DNA from: CATQHB01 sp965262595
GTDB taxonomy: Bacteria > Chloroflexota > Dehalococcoidia > Lucifugimonadales > UBA3495
Assembly (NCBI GenBank): GCA_965262595.1
Contig: OZ253548.1
Span: 3,162,001 to 3,226,000 of the forward strand
Length of the DNA stretch: 64,000 nt
Direction of reading: 5' to 3'
The notes under the pieces were generated by a model, which was not told the origin of the DNA, made no database searches, and worked only from the letters and a program-made list of their open reading frames with translations. The translations under genes were made by a program, and so were the position numbers. Below are positions 36,907 to 45,196 of this stretch, piece by piece; positions within the stretch are counted from its first letter, which is position 1; each line of letters starts with the position of its first letter.

Positions 36907-37002
36907 TAGCAGTTATTCGCCTTTCTGCACCATTGTAATTGCAATTTAGCAGGAGCTATCGAGCAAAAGGTCTGCCCCTCTTAACCTTTTGACGGTCTCC
37001 GG

Positions 37003-38379
37003 TTACTGGCGTCTTGGCGGCAGAGTGAGGGGGAAGGGCACGTTGGGGTATTGGTTCACGACTCGGTTCCATACCGAGTGACCGATTTCCTCCGCCCGCC
37101 GGACGATGTAGGGCTCATCGATGGTCAGCGCCTTGCCATCTCGCATCACCCACTTCCCATCGACCATCACGGACTTGACGTCGGCGGGCTGGCCGTTGTG
37201 GACGAATGCGGAGACTATCCGCAGGGTTGGCACCAGGTTCGGGCGCATCATGTCGATTATGAACAGATCGGCCTTCATTCCCACTTCCAGGGAGCCGGTC
37301 TCCGAGCCGATCCCCAGGATGTTCGCCCCGCCGGCGGTTGCCCACTCCAACACGTCCTCGGGCTGGGGATCCATCTGATCGTTGCGGCGGACCCGCTCCT
37401 GGAACAGGCCGGCGCGCATCACCTCCACCATGTCCTCGGCCATGTTGTCCGACCCCATCCCCATCCGGCAACCGGCGGCCATAAGCTCTTTAACCGGGGC
37501 GGCCGAACCCCGCCGGGCGGCAATGGCGGCATTGTTTGAAACGGCCGCGCCCGTCTGTCCCAGCAGCGCAATCTCCGATCGGTTCACGTAGCGGCAGTGG
37601 GCGGCCACCAGTTTCGGACTCAGGAAGTCGTTGGCGAAAAGGTAGTGGGTCGGCAGAACACCCCGGGTGCGCCTGACGGCTTCAATTTCATCGTAGCTCT
37701 GGGACAGATGAATGGTATAGCCGACGCCCTGTTGTTCGGCCAACTCCCGGCTGGCCCGCAGCAACTCGGGCGAGCACGTTTCGGGCGCGTGAGGGGCGAT
37801 GAAGCAGGTCACCCGCCCGTCGCCCTTACCGTGCCAGCCCTCTACCAGTTCGGCGCTGCGTCTCAAGCCGTCGTCCCGCTTGGAGGCGGAAAACTCGTAA
37901 ACGCCGTTTCCTGGTCTTTCTTCCACGACGTCGTTGATACTGTCCGACAATACCAGCCTCAAGCCGGTCTGCTCCAACTCCGGCGCGTAGTCTTGCACCC
38001 CGGTGGATATTTCCAACAGGCAGGTTGTGCCGCTGCGCATGGCTTCAAGGGCAGCCAGGGTTGCCATTACCTGCCTTTCTTCCGTGGTCAGCAGGGAGCG
38101 GGCCGATACCGGAAACCGCAGCGTGGTGGGGAAACCGAAGTCTTCCAGGATGCCCCGGTCGGCGGTGGCCAGCAAGTGGGTGTGACAGTTGACTAACCCG
38201 GGGAACAATGCGTGGCCCGCCGCATCGACCCCTTCAGCCTGGGGATAGGCTGCGATGATATCGGAGGAGGGGCCGAGGGCCGCAATGTTGGCTCCCTCGA
38301 TGGCGATGGCGGCGTCGTAGAGGATAGTGCGGGCCGCGTCGCCGGTGACGATAGTTGCGTTGCTGATCACGGTGGTCAT
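37003..38379 (-). CDS. Amidohydrolase (TrzN/SAH-deaminase-like metal-dependent hydrolase)
   Basis: 458 residues. Metal-binding and catalytic landmarks of the amidohydrolase superfamily are in order: NCHTHLLATADRG (HxH), FIAPHAPETCS, THYLFANDFLSPKLVAAHCR with its His, and GMGSDNMAEDM (Asp). The C-terminal GSLEVGMKADLFIIDM and VMVDGKWVMRDGK form the beta sandwich typical of deaminase-type members. It would hydrolyse or deaminate a C-N bond on a small molecule; substrate unknown. A GAGGAAG site precedes the ATG. It is divergent from the RidA gene, which often accompanies deamination pathways. Confidence 0.9.
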   Translation of the reverse strand: MTTVISNATIVTGDAARTILYDAAIAIEGANIAALGPSSDIIAAYPQAEGVDAAGHALFPGLVNCHTHLLATADRGILEDFGFPTTLRFPVSARSLLTTEERQVMATLAALEAMRSGTTCLLEISTGVQDYAPELEQTGLRLVLSDSINDVVEERPGNGVYEFSASKRDDGLRRSAELVEGWHGKGDGRVTCFIAPHAPETCSPELLRASRELAEQQGVGYTIHLSQSYDEIEAVRRTRGVLPTHYLFANDFLSPKLVAAHCRYVNRSEIALLGQTGAAVSNNAAIAARRGSAAPVKELMAAGCRMGMGSDNMAEDMVEVMRAGLFQERVRRNDQMDPQPEDVLEWATAGGANILGIGSETGSLEVGMKADLFIIDMMRPNLVPTLRIVSAFVHNGQPADVKSVMVDGKWVMRDGKALTIDEPYIVRRAEEIGHSVWNRVVNQYPNVPFPLTLPPRRQ

Positions 38380-38600
38380 GGACTTCCTCTACTTCGCAGG
38401 TACTCCGCAGGCTGCACAATACCGCCAGCATACCGCCAGCCAACGCCGGATGGTCTGGCCGGGCGGCGGCAAATATCAGGGTGCGCCCTTCGTTCTCCGG
38501 ACGAGCCATGTTACCATAGCCCCTGGCCGGGTCACAATTGGCGGCCTGATATACCCGTGATTAGTTTCAACTTGAGGATCGACTTGCGAAGGAGCGTTCT

Positions 38601-39071
38601 ATGCCGGAGATAGAGAATAAGCTGAAAGAATTAGGCTACGAGTTACCCCCGCCCCGGCGGCCTGGGGCCGGAAATATCATCCCCGCGGTGCGTACCGGAA
38701 ACCTGGTCTTCCTTTCCGGCACCGGCCCGGGGCTGCCCGAGGGCGGACTGCTGCACACGGGCAAGCTGGGCTCGGAGGTTACCGTCGAACAGGGTTACGA
38801 CTGCGCCCGGCTGACCATGTTGAACCTGCTGACCAATCTGAAAGGCGAGATTGGCGACCTGGACAAAATAAAGCGGGTCGTCAAGCTGCTGTGCATGGTC
38901 AACGCCACACCCGACTTCGGAGATACCCCCAGAGTAGCCAATGGCGCGTCGGACCTGCTGATAAGCCTCTACGGCGACCAGGGACGCCACGCCCGGTCTG
39001 CCGTTGGTATGGCTACGCTGCCCGGCGGCATGCCGATCGAAATCGAGATGATCGTCGAAGTGGAAGACTAG
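38601..39071 (+). CDS. RidA-family (YjgF/UK114) protein
   Basis: 156 residues with AAGGAGCG before ATG. Fold hallmarks are AVRTGNLVFLSGTGP, TMLNLLTNLKGEIGDLDKIK, VVKLLCMVNATPDF and a C-terminal RSAVGMATLPGGMPIEIEMI. RidA proteins hydrolyse reactive enamine/imine intermediates to ketoacids. The usual Arg that binds the carboxylate lies near GRHARSAVG. It is slightly longer than RidA itself, fitting the YjgF subgroup of catabolic clusters. It sits between an amidohydrolase and an amidase, consistent with nitrogen-compound breakdown. Confidence 0.92.
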   Translation: MPEIENKLKELGYELPPPRRPGAGNIIPAVRTGNLVFLSGTGPGLPEGGLLHTGKLGSEVTVEQGYDCARLTMLNLLTNLKGEIGDLDKIKRVVKLLCMVNATPDFGDTPRVANGASDLLISLYGDQGRHARSAVGMATLPGGMPIEIEMIVEVED

Positions 39072-39084
39072 GAACTGTGCGCCC

Positions 39085-40503
39085 TTACACCCCGCTGGGC
39101 CGGCGCTGGGCCCATGGCCTGGCGCGCTCGAAAGCCGCGGAAGCCTTTAGTACCGTTACTTCATCGCCGCGGCGGCCCACTATTTGCAGGCCGATGGGCA
39201 GCCCTTCCGACGAAAAGCCGCACGGAATGCTGGCCGCGGGTTGGCCCGAGAGGTTGAATGGCCGGGTCATCGGAGAGAAGCCCCCGCGTACCGGCACGTC
39301 AACGCCCGCGATGCGGTCCGGCGGCTGTCCCACCGGAAACGCGGGTACCGCCAGCGTCGGCGTCAGGAGCAGATCGTAGTCCTCCATCAGGTCGTCCAGC
39401 CGGGCCCTCATTTCGTCAACCGCGCGAATCGATCTGGCGTAGTCGGTTCCCGTTACCCGCCGGGCATGCTCGAAGCAGGTCCTGGCGTTGTCGGAAAGCA
39501 GTTCGGGGCACTCGTCCAGCAGGTGGCCGTAGCTGACGTAGTTGCCAATGTAGAAGATGTTGAGGAAGGGAGGCACCGGGTCGTCCAGCGCCAGCCCCGG
39601 CTCGTCCACGCGGCAACCCAACTCTTCGAATACTCGCGCCGCTTGAGACGTTATGCTGACAACTTCCGGGTCGATTGCGGCATAACCCAGGTTGGAACTC
39701 CAGGCAATTCGAAGCCCGGAGATACCGGCTTCCAGCCCGGCCAGGAAGTCGGGGGGCGTCTCTCTCATTGACGCCGGGTCCCTTCGGTCGGGGCCGGCCA
39801 GGGCTTGCAGCAGCAGGGCGGCGTCCCGGACCGTGCGGGCAATGGGGCCGGATTGGGAGGTGAGGTTGGGCGCCGGTCGTCCCAGGCCGCCTGCCCTGGG
39901 GACTCGGCCCAAGGTGGGCTTGATGCCAAAGAGTCCGCAAAAGCTGCTGGGGTTTCGTATGGAGCCTCCGCCGTCAGTGCCGGTGGCGACGGGGCACATT
40001 CCGGCGGCCACCGCAGCTCCGGCGCCTCCGCTGGAACCGCCCGGGGTGCGGGTCGGGTCCCAGGGATTGCGGCAGGGTTCGCCCAATCGGTTCTCGGTTG
40101 TCCCCTGGAGACCAAATTCCGGAGTATTGGTTTTGCCAAGCAGCACCGCCCCGGAAGCTTTCACTCGCTCCGAAACCACCGAGTCAATCTCGGGTACGGT
40201 GTTCTGAAACGCCAGAGACCCCATGGTTGAGCGGACGCCCCTGGTGGCTTCCAAGTCCTTTATGGATATGGGAATGCCCAACAGGGGCATCCCCAGGGGG
40301 CCGCCCTTCAGCTTGGCGTCGGCGGCTTGGGCCGCGGCCAGCGCTTCGTCGCCGGTGACGGTTAGAAAGGCGTTCAGTGTCGGGTTGAGCGCCTCGATCC
40401 GGCGTAGATAAAGCTCAGTTAGCTCCCTGGATGAGACCTCCCGGGCATCCAGCATCCGGCGAAGCTCATATACGGGCGCATAAAGAAGGTCGTTGTCAGG
40501 CAT
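39085..40503 (-). CDS. Amidase (amidase-signature family)
   Basis: 472 residues. The Ser-cisSer-Lys triad is visible: Lys in GIPISIKDLEATRG (about 81), the Gly/Ser-rich signature PGGSSGGAGAAVAAGMCPVA (about 153-172) with the cis-Ser, and the nucleophile Ser in GTDGGGSIRNPSSFCGLFGI. It hydrolyses amide bonds; the family includes GatA, but no GatB/C partners are nearby and the context is catabolic, so a general amidase is more likely. AAAGGAGACATC precedes ATG. It converges with the RidA gene, leaving 13 bp between stops. Confidence 0.93.
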   Translation of the reverse strand: MPDNDLLYAPVYELRRMLDAREVSSRELTELYLRRIEALNPTLNAFLTVTGDEALAAAQAADAKLKGGPLGMPLLGIPISIKDLEATRGVRSTMGSLAFQNTVPEIDSVVSERVKASGAVLLGKTNTPEFGLQGTTENRLGEPCRNPWDPTRTPGGSSGGAGAAVAAGMCPVATGTDGGGSIRNPSSFCGLFGIKPTLGRVPRAGGLGRPAPNLTSQSGPIARTVRDAALLLQALAGPDRRDPASMRETPPDFLAGLEAGISGLRIAWSSNLGYAAIDPEVVSITSQAARVFEELGCRVDEPGLALDDPVPPFLNIFYIGNYVSYGHLLDECPELLSDNARTCFEHARRVTGTDYARSIRAVDEMRARLDDLMEDYDLLLTPTLAVPAFPVGQPPDRIAGVDVPVRGGFSPMTRPFNLSGQPAASIPCGFSSEGLPIGLQIVGRRGDEVTVLKASAAFERARPWAQRRPSGV

Positions 40504-40687
40504 GATGTCTCCTTTAGCCCTAACGGGTCTATCGGGCCAATCGTTGGTACCGGAATGTAGTGGGCGTTAGGCCATTTTACGTCCTCTGCCTGCCCAAAGG
40601 TGTGTATGACGTACCAATTCTTGAGATTGCTCCACTGCCGCACCGGTGTCATGGTACGCCACTGGCTACCGGCCCCAGAAGGTATTA

Positions 40688-40841
40688 GGGATGCTCTGAA
40701 TAAGTCGTTAACCCCCAGCTCCTTCACCCGGTCGTTCCGGCGAAGGCAGGAACCTGAAACGTTGTGGACCGAGGTTCCCGCTTTCGCCGGAACGAAGGGT
40801 AGGGTTCAATACCCAGGTCACGGACTTATTCAGAGGTTCCA
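40688..40841. repeat. MITE copy, full length
   Basis: Inverted ends GGGATGCTCTGAATAAGTC and GACTTATTCAGAGGTTCC flank two hairpins (CGTTCCGGCGAAGGCAGGAACC and its relative). TA lies at both outer borders, as for TA-duplicating elements. Length about 154 bp, no coding capacity. Confidence 0.85.
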
Positions 40842-40855
40842 TAGAACGGTTGACC

Positions 40856-41131
40856 TCAGCGCCCCTCGAGGATTGGCCCAGGTCGGTCAAAGTAAACCAT
40901 CGCTGCGCCGCCGCCCGGGCCGGGTTGCCCGCCGGATGTACTGTCGGATGTACTGCCGGATGTGCTGTCGGATGTACTACCGCTATTATCAGTCCATAAG
41001 TTATCGAATGGATAAGGGTTTGGGGCGGCCAAGATAAGTTTACTCCAAAATTGCTTTTCCCGTATTGCCCTATTATTCAAAGGGAGTTGGATGGATACCG
41101 GGGCAGCTACCACAGCGTCTTTTTGCTCCAA
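40856..41131 (-). CDS. Possible small protein with Ser/Thr/Gly repeat
   Basis: A 91-residue minus-strand frame ending in a repeat SGSTSDSTSGSTSDSTSGG encoded by four 12-bp units (40934-40981), followed by a Gly/Pro-rich tail. No family or good ribosome-binding site recognised. Listed because the in-frame repeat gives it some coding character, but it may be chance. Confidence 0.2.
   Translation of the reverse strand: MEQKDAVVAAPVSIQLPLNNRAIREKQFWSKLILAAPNPYPFDNLWTDNSGSTSDSTSGSTSDSTSGGQPGPGGGAAMVYFDRPGPILEGR
40934..40981. repeat. 12-bp tandem repeat, four units
   Basis: Consecutive units GGATGTACTGTC, GGATGTACTGCC, GGATGTGCTGTC and GGATGTACTACC. Differences are single-base, suggesting slippage expansion. 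Confidence 0.8.
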
Positions 41132-41296
41132 GGGCGAGGGTTGGCGAACCCGGCTGTTCAGTAGGTATTGGAGGAAACCCGGATGACAGCGATTTTACAG
41201 TCCAATAAGTTTCGCTCAGGCAGTCTGGTCAATGTAGAGATGCGCCGAATTGACAAACGCCAATGGTTCACCTGCTATTCACCTGTAGGGTGAACA

Positions 41297-41594
41297 ATGG
41301 AAGTTAGCTTCAGGACGAATCAACTTCGACGGCATTCCAAGAGTCGGCGATGGCGAATCGGACATGGGGATGGAAGTTGGGCGGAGGTACATCACCCGCG
41401 TAAACGAACTCTTTGCTGTTAGAGATTTACAAGAGGCGTACAACATCCGGTCGATGCGACTGCACCCTTTGAAAGGCTCGAAGAGAGGTGAATTGTCTGT
41501 TTATCTAACCGGTAGGTGGCGCCTCATTGTGACCGAGGGTGAAACGGAAGAGAACGTAGTTATAAGGGAGGTGAGCAACCATTATGACGACTAA
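41297..41594 (+). pseudogene. HigB/RelE-like toxin, frameshifted
   Basis: The N-terminal frame MEVSFRTNQLRRHSKS (41297) and the main frame (41364-41594; GRRYITRVNELFAVRDLQEA, MRLHPLKGSKRGELSVYLTG, RWRLIVTEGE) together make a HigB-type ribosome-dependent mRNA interferase, but they are in different frames. The change lies at about 41340-41365. The 3' end overlaps the antitoxin gene by 11 bp, the normal toxin-first HigBA order. The intact ORF from 41364 keeps the core fold but lacks the first strand, so activity is doubtful. Confidence 0.65.
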
Positions 41595-42687
41595 GAACGA
41601 CCGCATATTTTCTGACTTGCCGATTCCTCCCGGCGAAATACTGGAGGAAGAGCTGGAGGCGCGCGGCATGACTCAGAAGGAGCTGGCGGCGAGGCTCAAT
41701 CGGCCGGCTCAGGCCATAAGCGAGATCATCAATGCCAAGAAGGCAATCACTCCGGATACCGCAATTGGATTGGAGAAGGTACTCGGAATTGACGCCCATT
41801 TCTGGACCAACTTGGAAGGTAATTACCGCATGACCCTGGCACGTAATCGTGACAATGATATGCTTGCAGAAAAGGTGAAATGGCTGGAAGACTACCCGAT
41901 TGGGGAGATGGTCAAGAGGAACTGGATACCAGCCGGGCGCGATAGACCGAGCAGGTTGAGGGCATTACTGGGCTTTCTGGGACTAGCCAGCGCTGAGCCT
42001 GGGGCCTATCAGAAAGCTGTTGGGTTTCGGATTACCGAGGCCGCCCAGCGAAAGGTCTCACCCGGCGCTTTGGCAGCCTGGCTTCGCAAGGGAGAACTTG
42101 AGGCACAAACGGCGTCCACTGCCGAATATGACGAGAGCGCTTTCAGGGAGGCGCTCTCGCAAATCAGGCAGATGACAATGCAATCTCCCGGGGATTTCAT
42201 CCCGGCGATGACGAAGCTCTGCGCGGAAGCGGGAGTCGCCCTCTGTATGGTGCAGGAATTGCCAAAAAGCGGCGCCAACGGTGTCACGCGCTGGCTGACC
42301 GACCGAAGGGCCATGATTCAAATGAGTATCCGGTATAAGTGGGCCGACATCTTCTGGTTTACGTTCTTACACCAGGCATGCCACCTGCTCAAACACCGAA
42401 CACGAGGCCGGATCATGATAGATGGAATAGGTGGAGACCCGGAATTGGAAGAGTTAGAGGCAGAGGCCGATCGGTTCGCCAGAGATTTCCTCATCTCGCC
42501 AGAGGAGTGGAGCGATTTTTGTGGTGAGGACTACTTCACAGCAGACCGCGTTAGGGAGTTCGCACAATCTGTCGGGATAGCTCCATTCATAGTCGTTGGA
42601 AGGCTCCGGAAAGAGAAACGAATTGGCTATAACCAGCTTGCATCCCTCAATGAACGCTACGAGTGGTCAAATGACCACAGTGATTAG
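41584..42687 (+). CDS. HigA-type HTH antitoxin fused to M78 (ImmA/IrrE) domain
   Basis: 367 residues. Residues about 12-75 are the HigA-type HTH (PPGEILEEELEARGMTQKEL, RPAQAISEIINAKKAITPDT). Residues about 200-330 match the M78 peptidase-like region (FWFTFLHQACHLLKHR; EELEAEADRFARDFLISPEE). The zinc motif HExxH reads HQACH (His263-Gln264-His267), so the catalytic Glu is a Gln. The domain may bind metal but is unlikely to cleave by the usual mechanism. It probably represses its own promoter and neutralises the adjacent HigB-like toxin. An intrinsic terminator follows at 42725. Confidence 0.88.
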   Translation: MTTKNDRIFSDLPIPPGEILEEELEARGMTQKELAARLNRPAQAISEIINAKKAITPDTAIGLEKVLGIDAHFWTNLEGNYRMTLARNRDNDMLAEKVKWLEDYPIGEMVKRNWIPAGRDRPSRLRALLGFLGLASAEPGAYQKAVGFRITEAAQRKVSPGALAAWLRKGELEAQTASTAEYDESAFREALSQIRQMTMQSPGDFIPAMTKLCAEAGVALCMVQELPKSGANGVTRWLTDRRAMIQMSIRYKWADIFWFTFLHQACHLLKHRTRGRIMIDGIGGDPELEELEAEADRFARDFLISPEEWSDFCGEDYFTADRVREFAQSVGIAPFIVVGRLRKEKRIGYNQLASLNERYEWSNDHSD

Positions 42688-42724
42688 CTGCGCTGGCGAT
42701 GATTTGGAGCAATGCCCTGATGGG

Positions 42725-42760
42725 CGCGGGGAAAGTTTCAACTCTCCCCGCGGTTTTTTG
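42725..42760 (+). terminator. Intrinsic terminator after the HigA-M78 gene
   Basis: Stem CGCGGGGA / TCCCCGCG (8 bp, 42725-42732 and 42745-42752) with a 12-base loop, followed by TTTTTT at 42754-42759. It is placed 38 bp after the stop codon and oriented to end the toxin-antitoxin transcript. Confidence 0.88.
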
Positions 42761-42859
42761 TGGCCGCCAAAATAGCAAAAAATACCCGGTAAAGCGGTTC
42801 AAGTAACGTGTAGGTTTCCCCTTTTATCCCCCGCTCTGCAAGAATCAGGAAGTCGGAGG

Positions 42860-43894
42860 TTACCGAATTTCCCGCGTTACCGAGTGGGTGGAGCCGCCGA
42901 AGGTGGGTATCCAGGAGGAATGCTTGCCCGGCCCGCCCAGCACGATGATTGCCAAGTCGTCCGGAGTGTTGACCATCGGCACCGGTTCCTCCGGTATATG
43001 GCCGAACCGCTCCAGCATCGTATCCCGGGTGTAGCGTTCCAGGGGAATCCGCGCCCGCCGGTGCAGCCACTCCGCGACGTCCCGCTTGCTCAACCCGTCC
43101 CGGGCGATGGTGGCGGCGTGTTCCGGCCCCAGGGCCAGCAGCGTTTCCCCGCCGGTGTAGGCATTGTTGGCCCCGGTCACTGCCATCGCCCCGGCGATAA
43201 TGGTCAATATGTCGTCGGCGGAGCGGCCCGTGTGGTCGTTGATATTATGGGGCGGCTCTCCGGCCAATACCGTCACCGCATTCTGCTCCGGTCGAAAACC
43301 CCGCTCCAGGTGCAAGGGCTGCCAGGGGTTCTCTTCCTCATTTTCCGCCACGCAGTAGGTATATTTGGACGGAGCGCCCTGGGTGGACATATCCCCCACG
43401 CCCGGATAGCCGCCGCCGATGTTCAGCAGGGCCAGGCGAATTGCCCGGCCAATGGTGGCGTTGGGCTGCCAGCCCGGCCCGTAGGCTCCCGAACCGGAGT
43501 TGAACCCCAGTTCCGTCCGAATCGGCCCGTTGATAATGAGCAAGGGGGCGCAGGGGTGGGTGGTGGCCTGAATGGCATAGAAGTTGAAGGCCGGGTCGCC
43601 CATGGCCTCCACCGCGGCAACGATGATTGGCAGATACTCCGGACGGCATCCGGCCATGACCGCGTTAATCGCCAGCCGTTCCACCGTGGCCCCGCCCCAG
43701 TTGGGGGGAATCTCGGCTATTACTTGTTGGGGAGTGAAAAGCGAGGAATCCAGGGAAGCCAGCATCGCCTCCACCCGTTCCGGCGTGGGCGGTACTATCG
43801 GCAGACCGTCGCTCCAGCCCCGTTCCAGGTACAGGTTTTGCACCGCCTCAAAATCGTCGGCTACCTCAATTCGCTGCGAGTCCAACCGAACCAC
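42860..43894 (-). CDS. Conserved protein encoded next to the UGSC selenoprotein
   Basis: 344 residues from a GTG with GGAGG six bases upstream. Notable conserved-looking blocks are GWSDGLPIVPPTPERVEAML, PPNWGGATVERLAINAVMAG, TTHPCAPLLIINGPIRTELG, GYPGVGDMSTQGAPSKYTYC and VTGANNAYTGGETLLALGPE. Cys and His residues in THPCAP and YTYC could be catalytic or metal-binding. I do not recognise a named activity. Its position directly downstream of the UGSC gene on the same strand, separated only by a MITE insertion, suggests the two act together, perhaps in a selenium-dependent reductive step. That role is inference. Confidence 0.8.
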   Translation of the reverse strand: MVRLDSQRIEVADDFEAVQNLYLERGWSDGLPIVPPTPERVEAMLASLDSSLFTPQQVIAEIPPNWGGATVERLAINAVMAGCRPEYLPIIVAAVEAMGDPAFNFYAIQATTHPCAPLLIINGPIRTELGFNSGSGAYGPGWQPNATIGRAIRLALLNIGGGYPGVGDMSTQGAPSKYTYCVAENEEENPWQPLHLERGFRPEQNAVTVLAGEPPHNINDHTGRSADDILTIIAGAMAVTGANNAYTGGETLLALGPEHAATIARDGLSKRDVAEWLHRRARIPLERYTRDTMLERFGHIPEEPVPMVNTPDDLAIIVLGGPGKHSSWIPTFGGSTHSVTREIR

Positions 43895-43918
43895 CGGATA
43901 CCTCCAAGGGGAGAATCA

Positions 43919-44072
43919 GGGATACTCTGAATAAGTCATTAAACGCCGGCGCCTTCACCCCGTCGTTCCTGCGAAGGCAGGAACCTCGGTCCACAAAGTT
44001 TTAAGTTCCCGCCTTCGCAGGAACGACGGGTAAGGATAAACACCCAAGTTACGGACTTATTCAGAGGTTGCT
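43919..44072. repeat. MITE copy, full length, between the selenoprotein and its neighbour
   Basis: Ends GGGATACTCTGAATAAGTC and ACTTATTCAGAGGTTGC, with two internal GTTCCTGCGAAGGCAGGAAC-type hairpins facing each other. It interrupts what looks like a two-gene operon. Confidence 0.85.
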
Positions 44073-44178
44073 TAGCGTAGAAGAACGGGATATGCCGGCT
44101 GGAATAAATTATCCCGTATTTCCGTTTCATCCATGGGATTTATTCAGAAGCGAGTGGGAATCGTGGGTGTCGCCGGGT

Positions 44179-44754
44179 TCAACCGGCGGTTAGTAAACTC
44201 GTTAACCCGTCAATTACCTCATCCAGCAAGGCGTCGGCTTTGGCCAGTACTGCCGGCGATTGCAGCCCGCCAATGGGGTGGCCGGTGACTGCCATCGGCA
44301 AGTCGGGCATACCCAGGGAACGCCGTTCCACCTCGCCCAGCCGCCGGAAAAGATGGCTGCACACGGTCACCGTAGGAACTCCCCGCTGCTCCAGCTCTAC
44401 CGCATCGTGGATACTCCACGACGTGCAGGAGCCTCAATCGCCCAGTCCGACAATGACTGCCTTTACTGAGTCGGCCAGCTCGTCCAGTACCAGATTGGTG
44501 GCGGGGATGGATGCGGTGGGCTTGCTCCGGTGGACAACGCCGGAAATCTCGTACTTCTGGCGCAGCAGTTCTTCCAGCCGTCCGAAGAGAATGTCGCCGT
44601 TGGGCTTGCTATTCCAGAGGAACCCGACGGCCTGGCCGCGCAGGTCGGGGAGCCGCTCCGCCAGAGAAATCCGCAGCTCCCGCGGCGGTGCGGTGGGGTT
44701 AAGCACCAGGACGCTGCCGGTGTTGCCGTTGCCGTTGGCTTCGGTTGGTGACAT
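44179..44754 (-). CDS. UGSC-family selenoprotein (in-frame UGA = Sec107)
   Basis: 192 codons including stop if UGA at 44436-44434 is read as selenocysteine. Before it: AERLPDLRGQAVGFLWNSKP, DELADSVKAVIVGLGD. At the UGA the sequence is Sec-Gly-Ser-Cys, then TSWSIHDAVELEQRGVPTVT and VCSHLFRRLGEVERRSLGMP to the stop at 44179. The frame is open and sensible on both sides, and the Sec/Cys pair spaced as UxxC is a redox-type motif matching the known UGSC (seleno)protein family. A hairpin suited to bacterial SECIS function begins 10 bases after the UGA. Ordinary gene calling would split this into two pieces. The 344-residue neighbour downstream is probably co-transcribed. The reaction is unknown; redox chemistry on a small molecule is inferred. 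Confidence 0.85.
44403..44423 (-). promoter_or_regulatory. SECIS-like hairpin in the UGSC gene
   Basis: On the minus strand CGTCGTGGA (44423-44415) pairs with TCCACGATG (44411-44403), nine base pairs with one G-U, closing a GTA loop. The loop begins 19 bases after the UGA, and its first base is G. Both match what is known of bacterial SECIS elements (apical loop 16-37 nt from UGA, with G among the first two loop bases). Confidence 0.75.
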
Positions 44755-44878
44755 CGGTTTTACTCCGTGGCTTGTGGTTCGGGATGGGGTTTGGTAATCG
44801 GTATTGGCGGATGTGGGTTAAGGAGAAGGTTATGGCCTGCATCACCTGGTGTCAAGGGCGCGGGTTCAGCGGGGGACG

Positions 44879-45055
44879 GGCAATCACATTCAGGGCTTTA
44901 TGTCGCGGATTGGCCTCTTCGATTCCGGCCCGCCGCCCTGCCGTCACTCCGGAGAAATCTGAAGTTCAGAAAAGCCCCGGCATCGGCCAACCCTCCTCCG
45001 CCCGGACTATCCACATTCCGGCATACGCCGGAAAGACGATTGCCGGGGACTCTTA
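44879..45055. repeat. Dispersed repeat family 2, copy a
   Basis: About 175 bp containing GGATTGGCCTCTTCGATTCC, GTCACTCCGGAGAAATC, CCGGCATCGGCCAAC and CGCCGGAAAGACGATTGCCG. Related copies occur reversed at about 46978-47140 and forward at about 63100-63255. No coding capacity recognised; probably a non-autonomous element or relic. Confidence 0.6.
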
Positions 45056-45121
45056 CCGCTCTGGCTAACAACCGTCGGGCAATGCCGAGGGTACGTCCAA
45101 AGAGGGTGCGGCCAAATAGGT

Positions 45122-45166
45122 AGAGGCCCTCCAACAAGCTCAAGCTGAGCCGGTTGAAGGGCCTCT
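45122..45166. terminator. Strong hairpin downstream of the TPP-enzyme gene
   Basis: Arms AGAGGCCCTCCAAC and GTTGAAGGGCCTCT pair over 14 bp with one G-U around a 17-base loop, 31 bp after the TPP-enzyme stop codon. There is no T-run on the minus strand, so it may be a weak terminator or an mRNA-end stabiliser. The loop contains the CTGAGCCGGTTGAAGGG motif also seen in short dispersed repeats. Confidence 0.45.
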
Positions 45167-45196
45167 GATGGTTTTAGGAAGACCTTCAGGGAAGTC

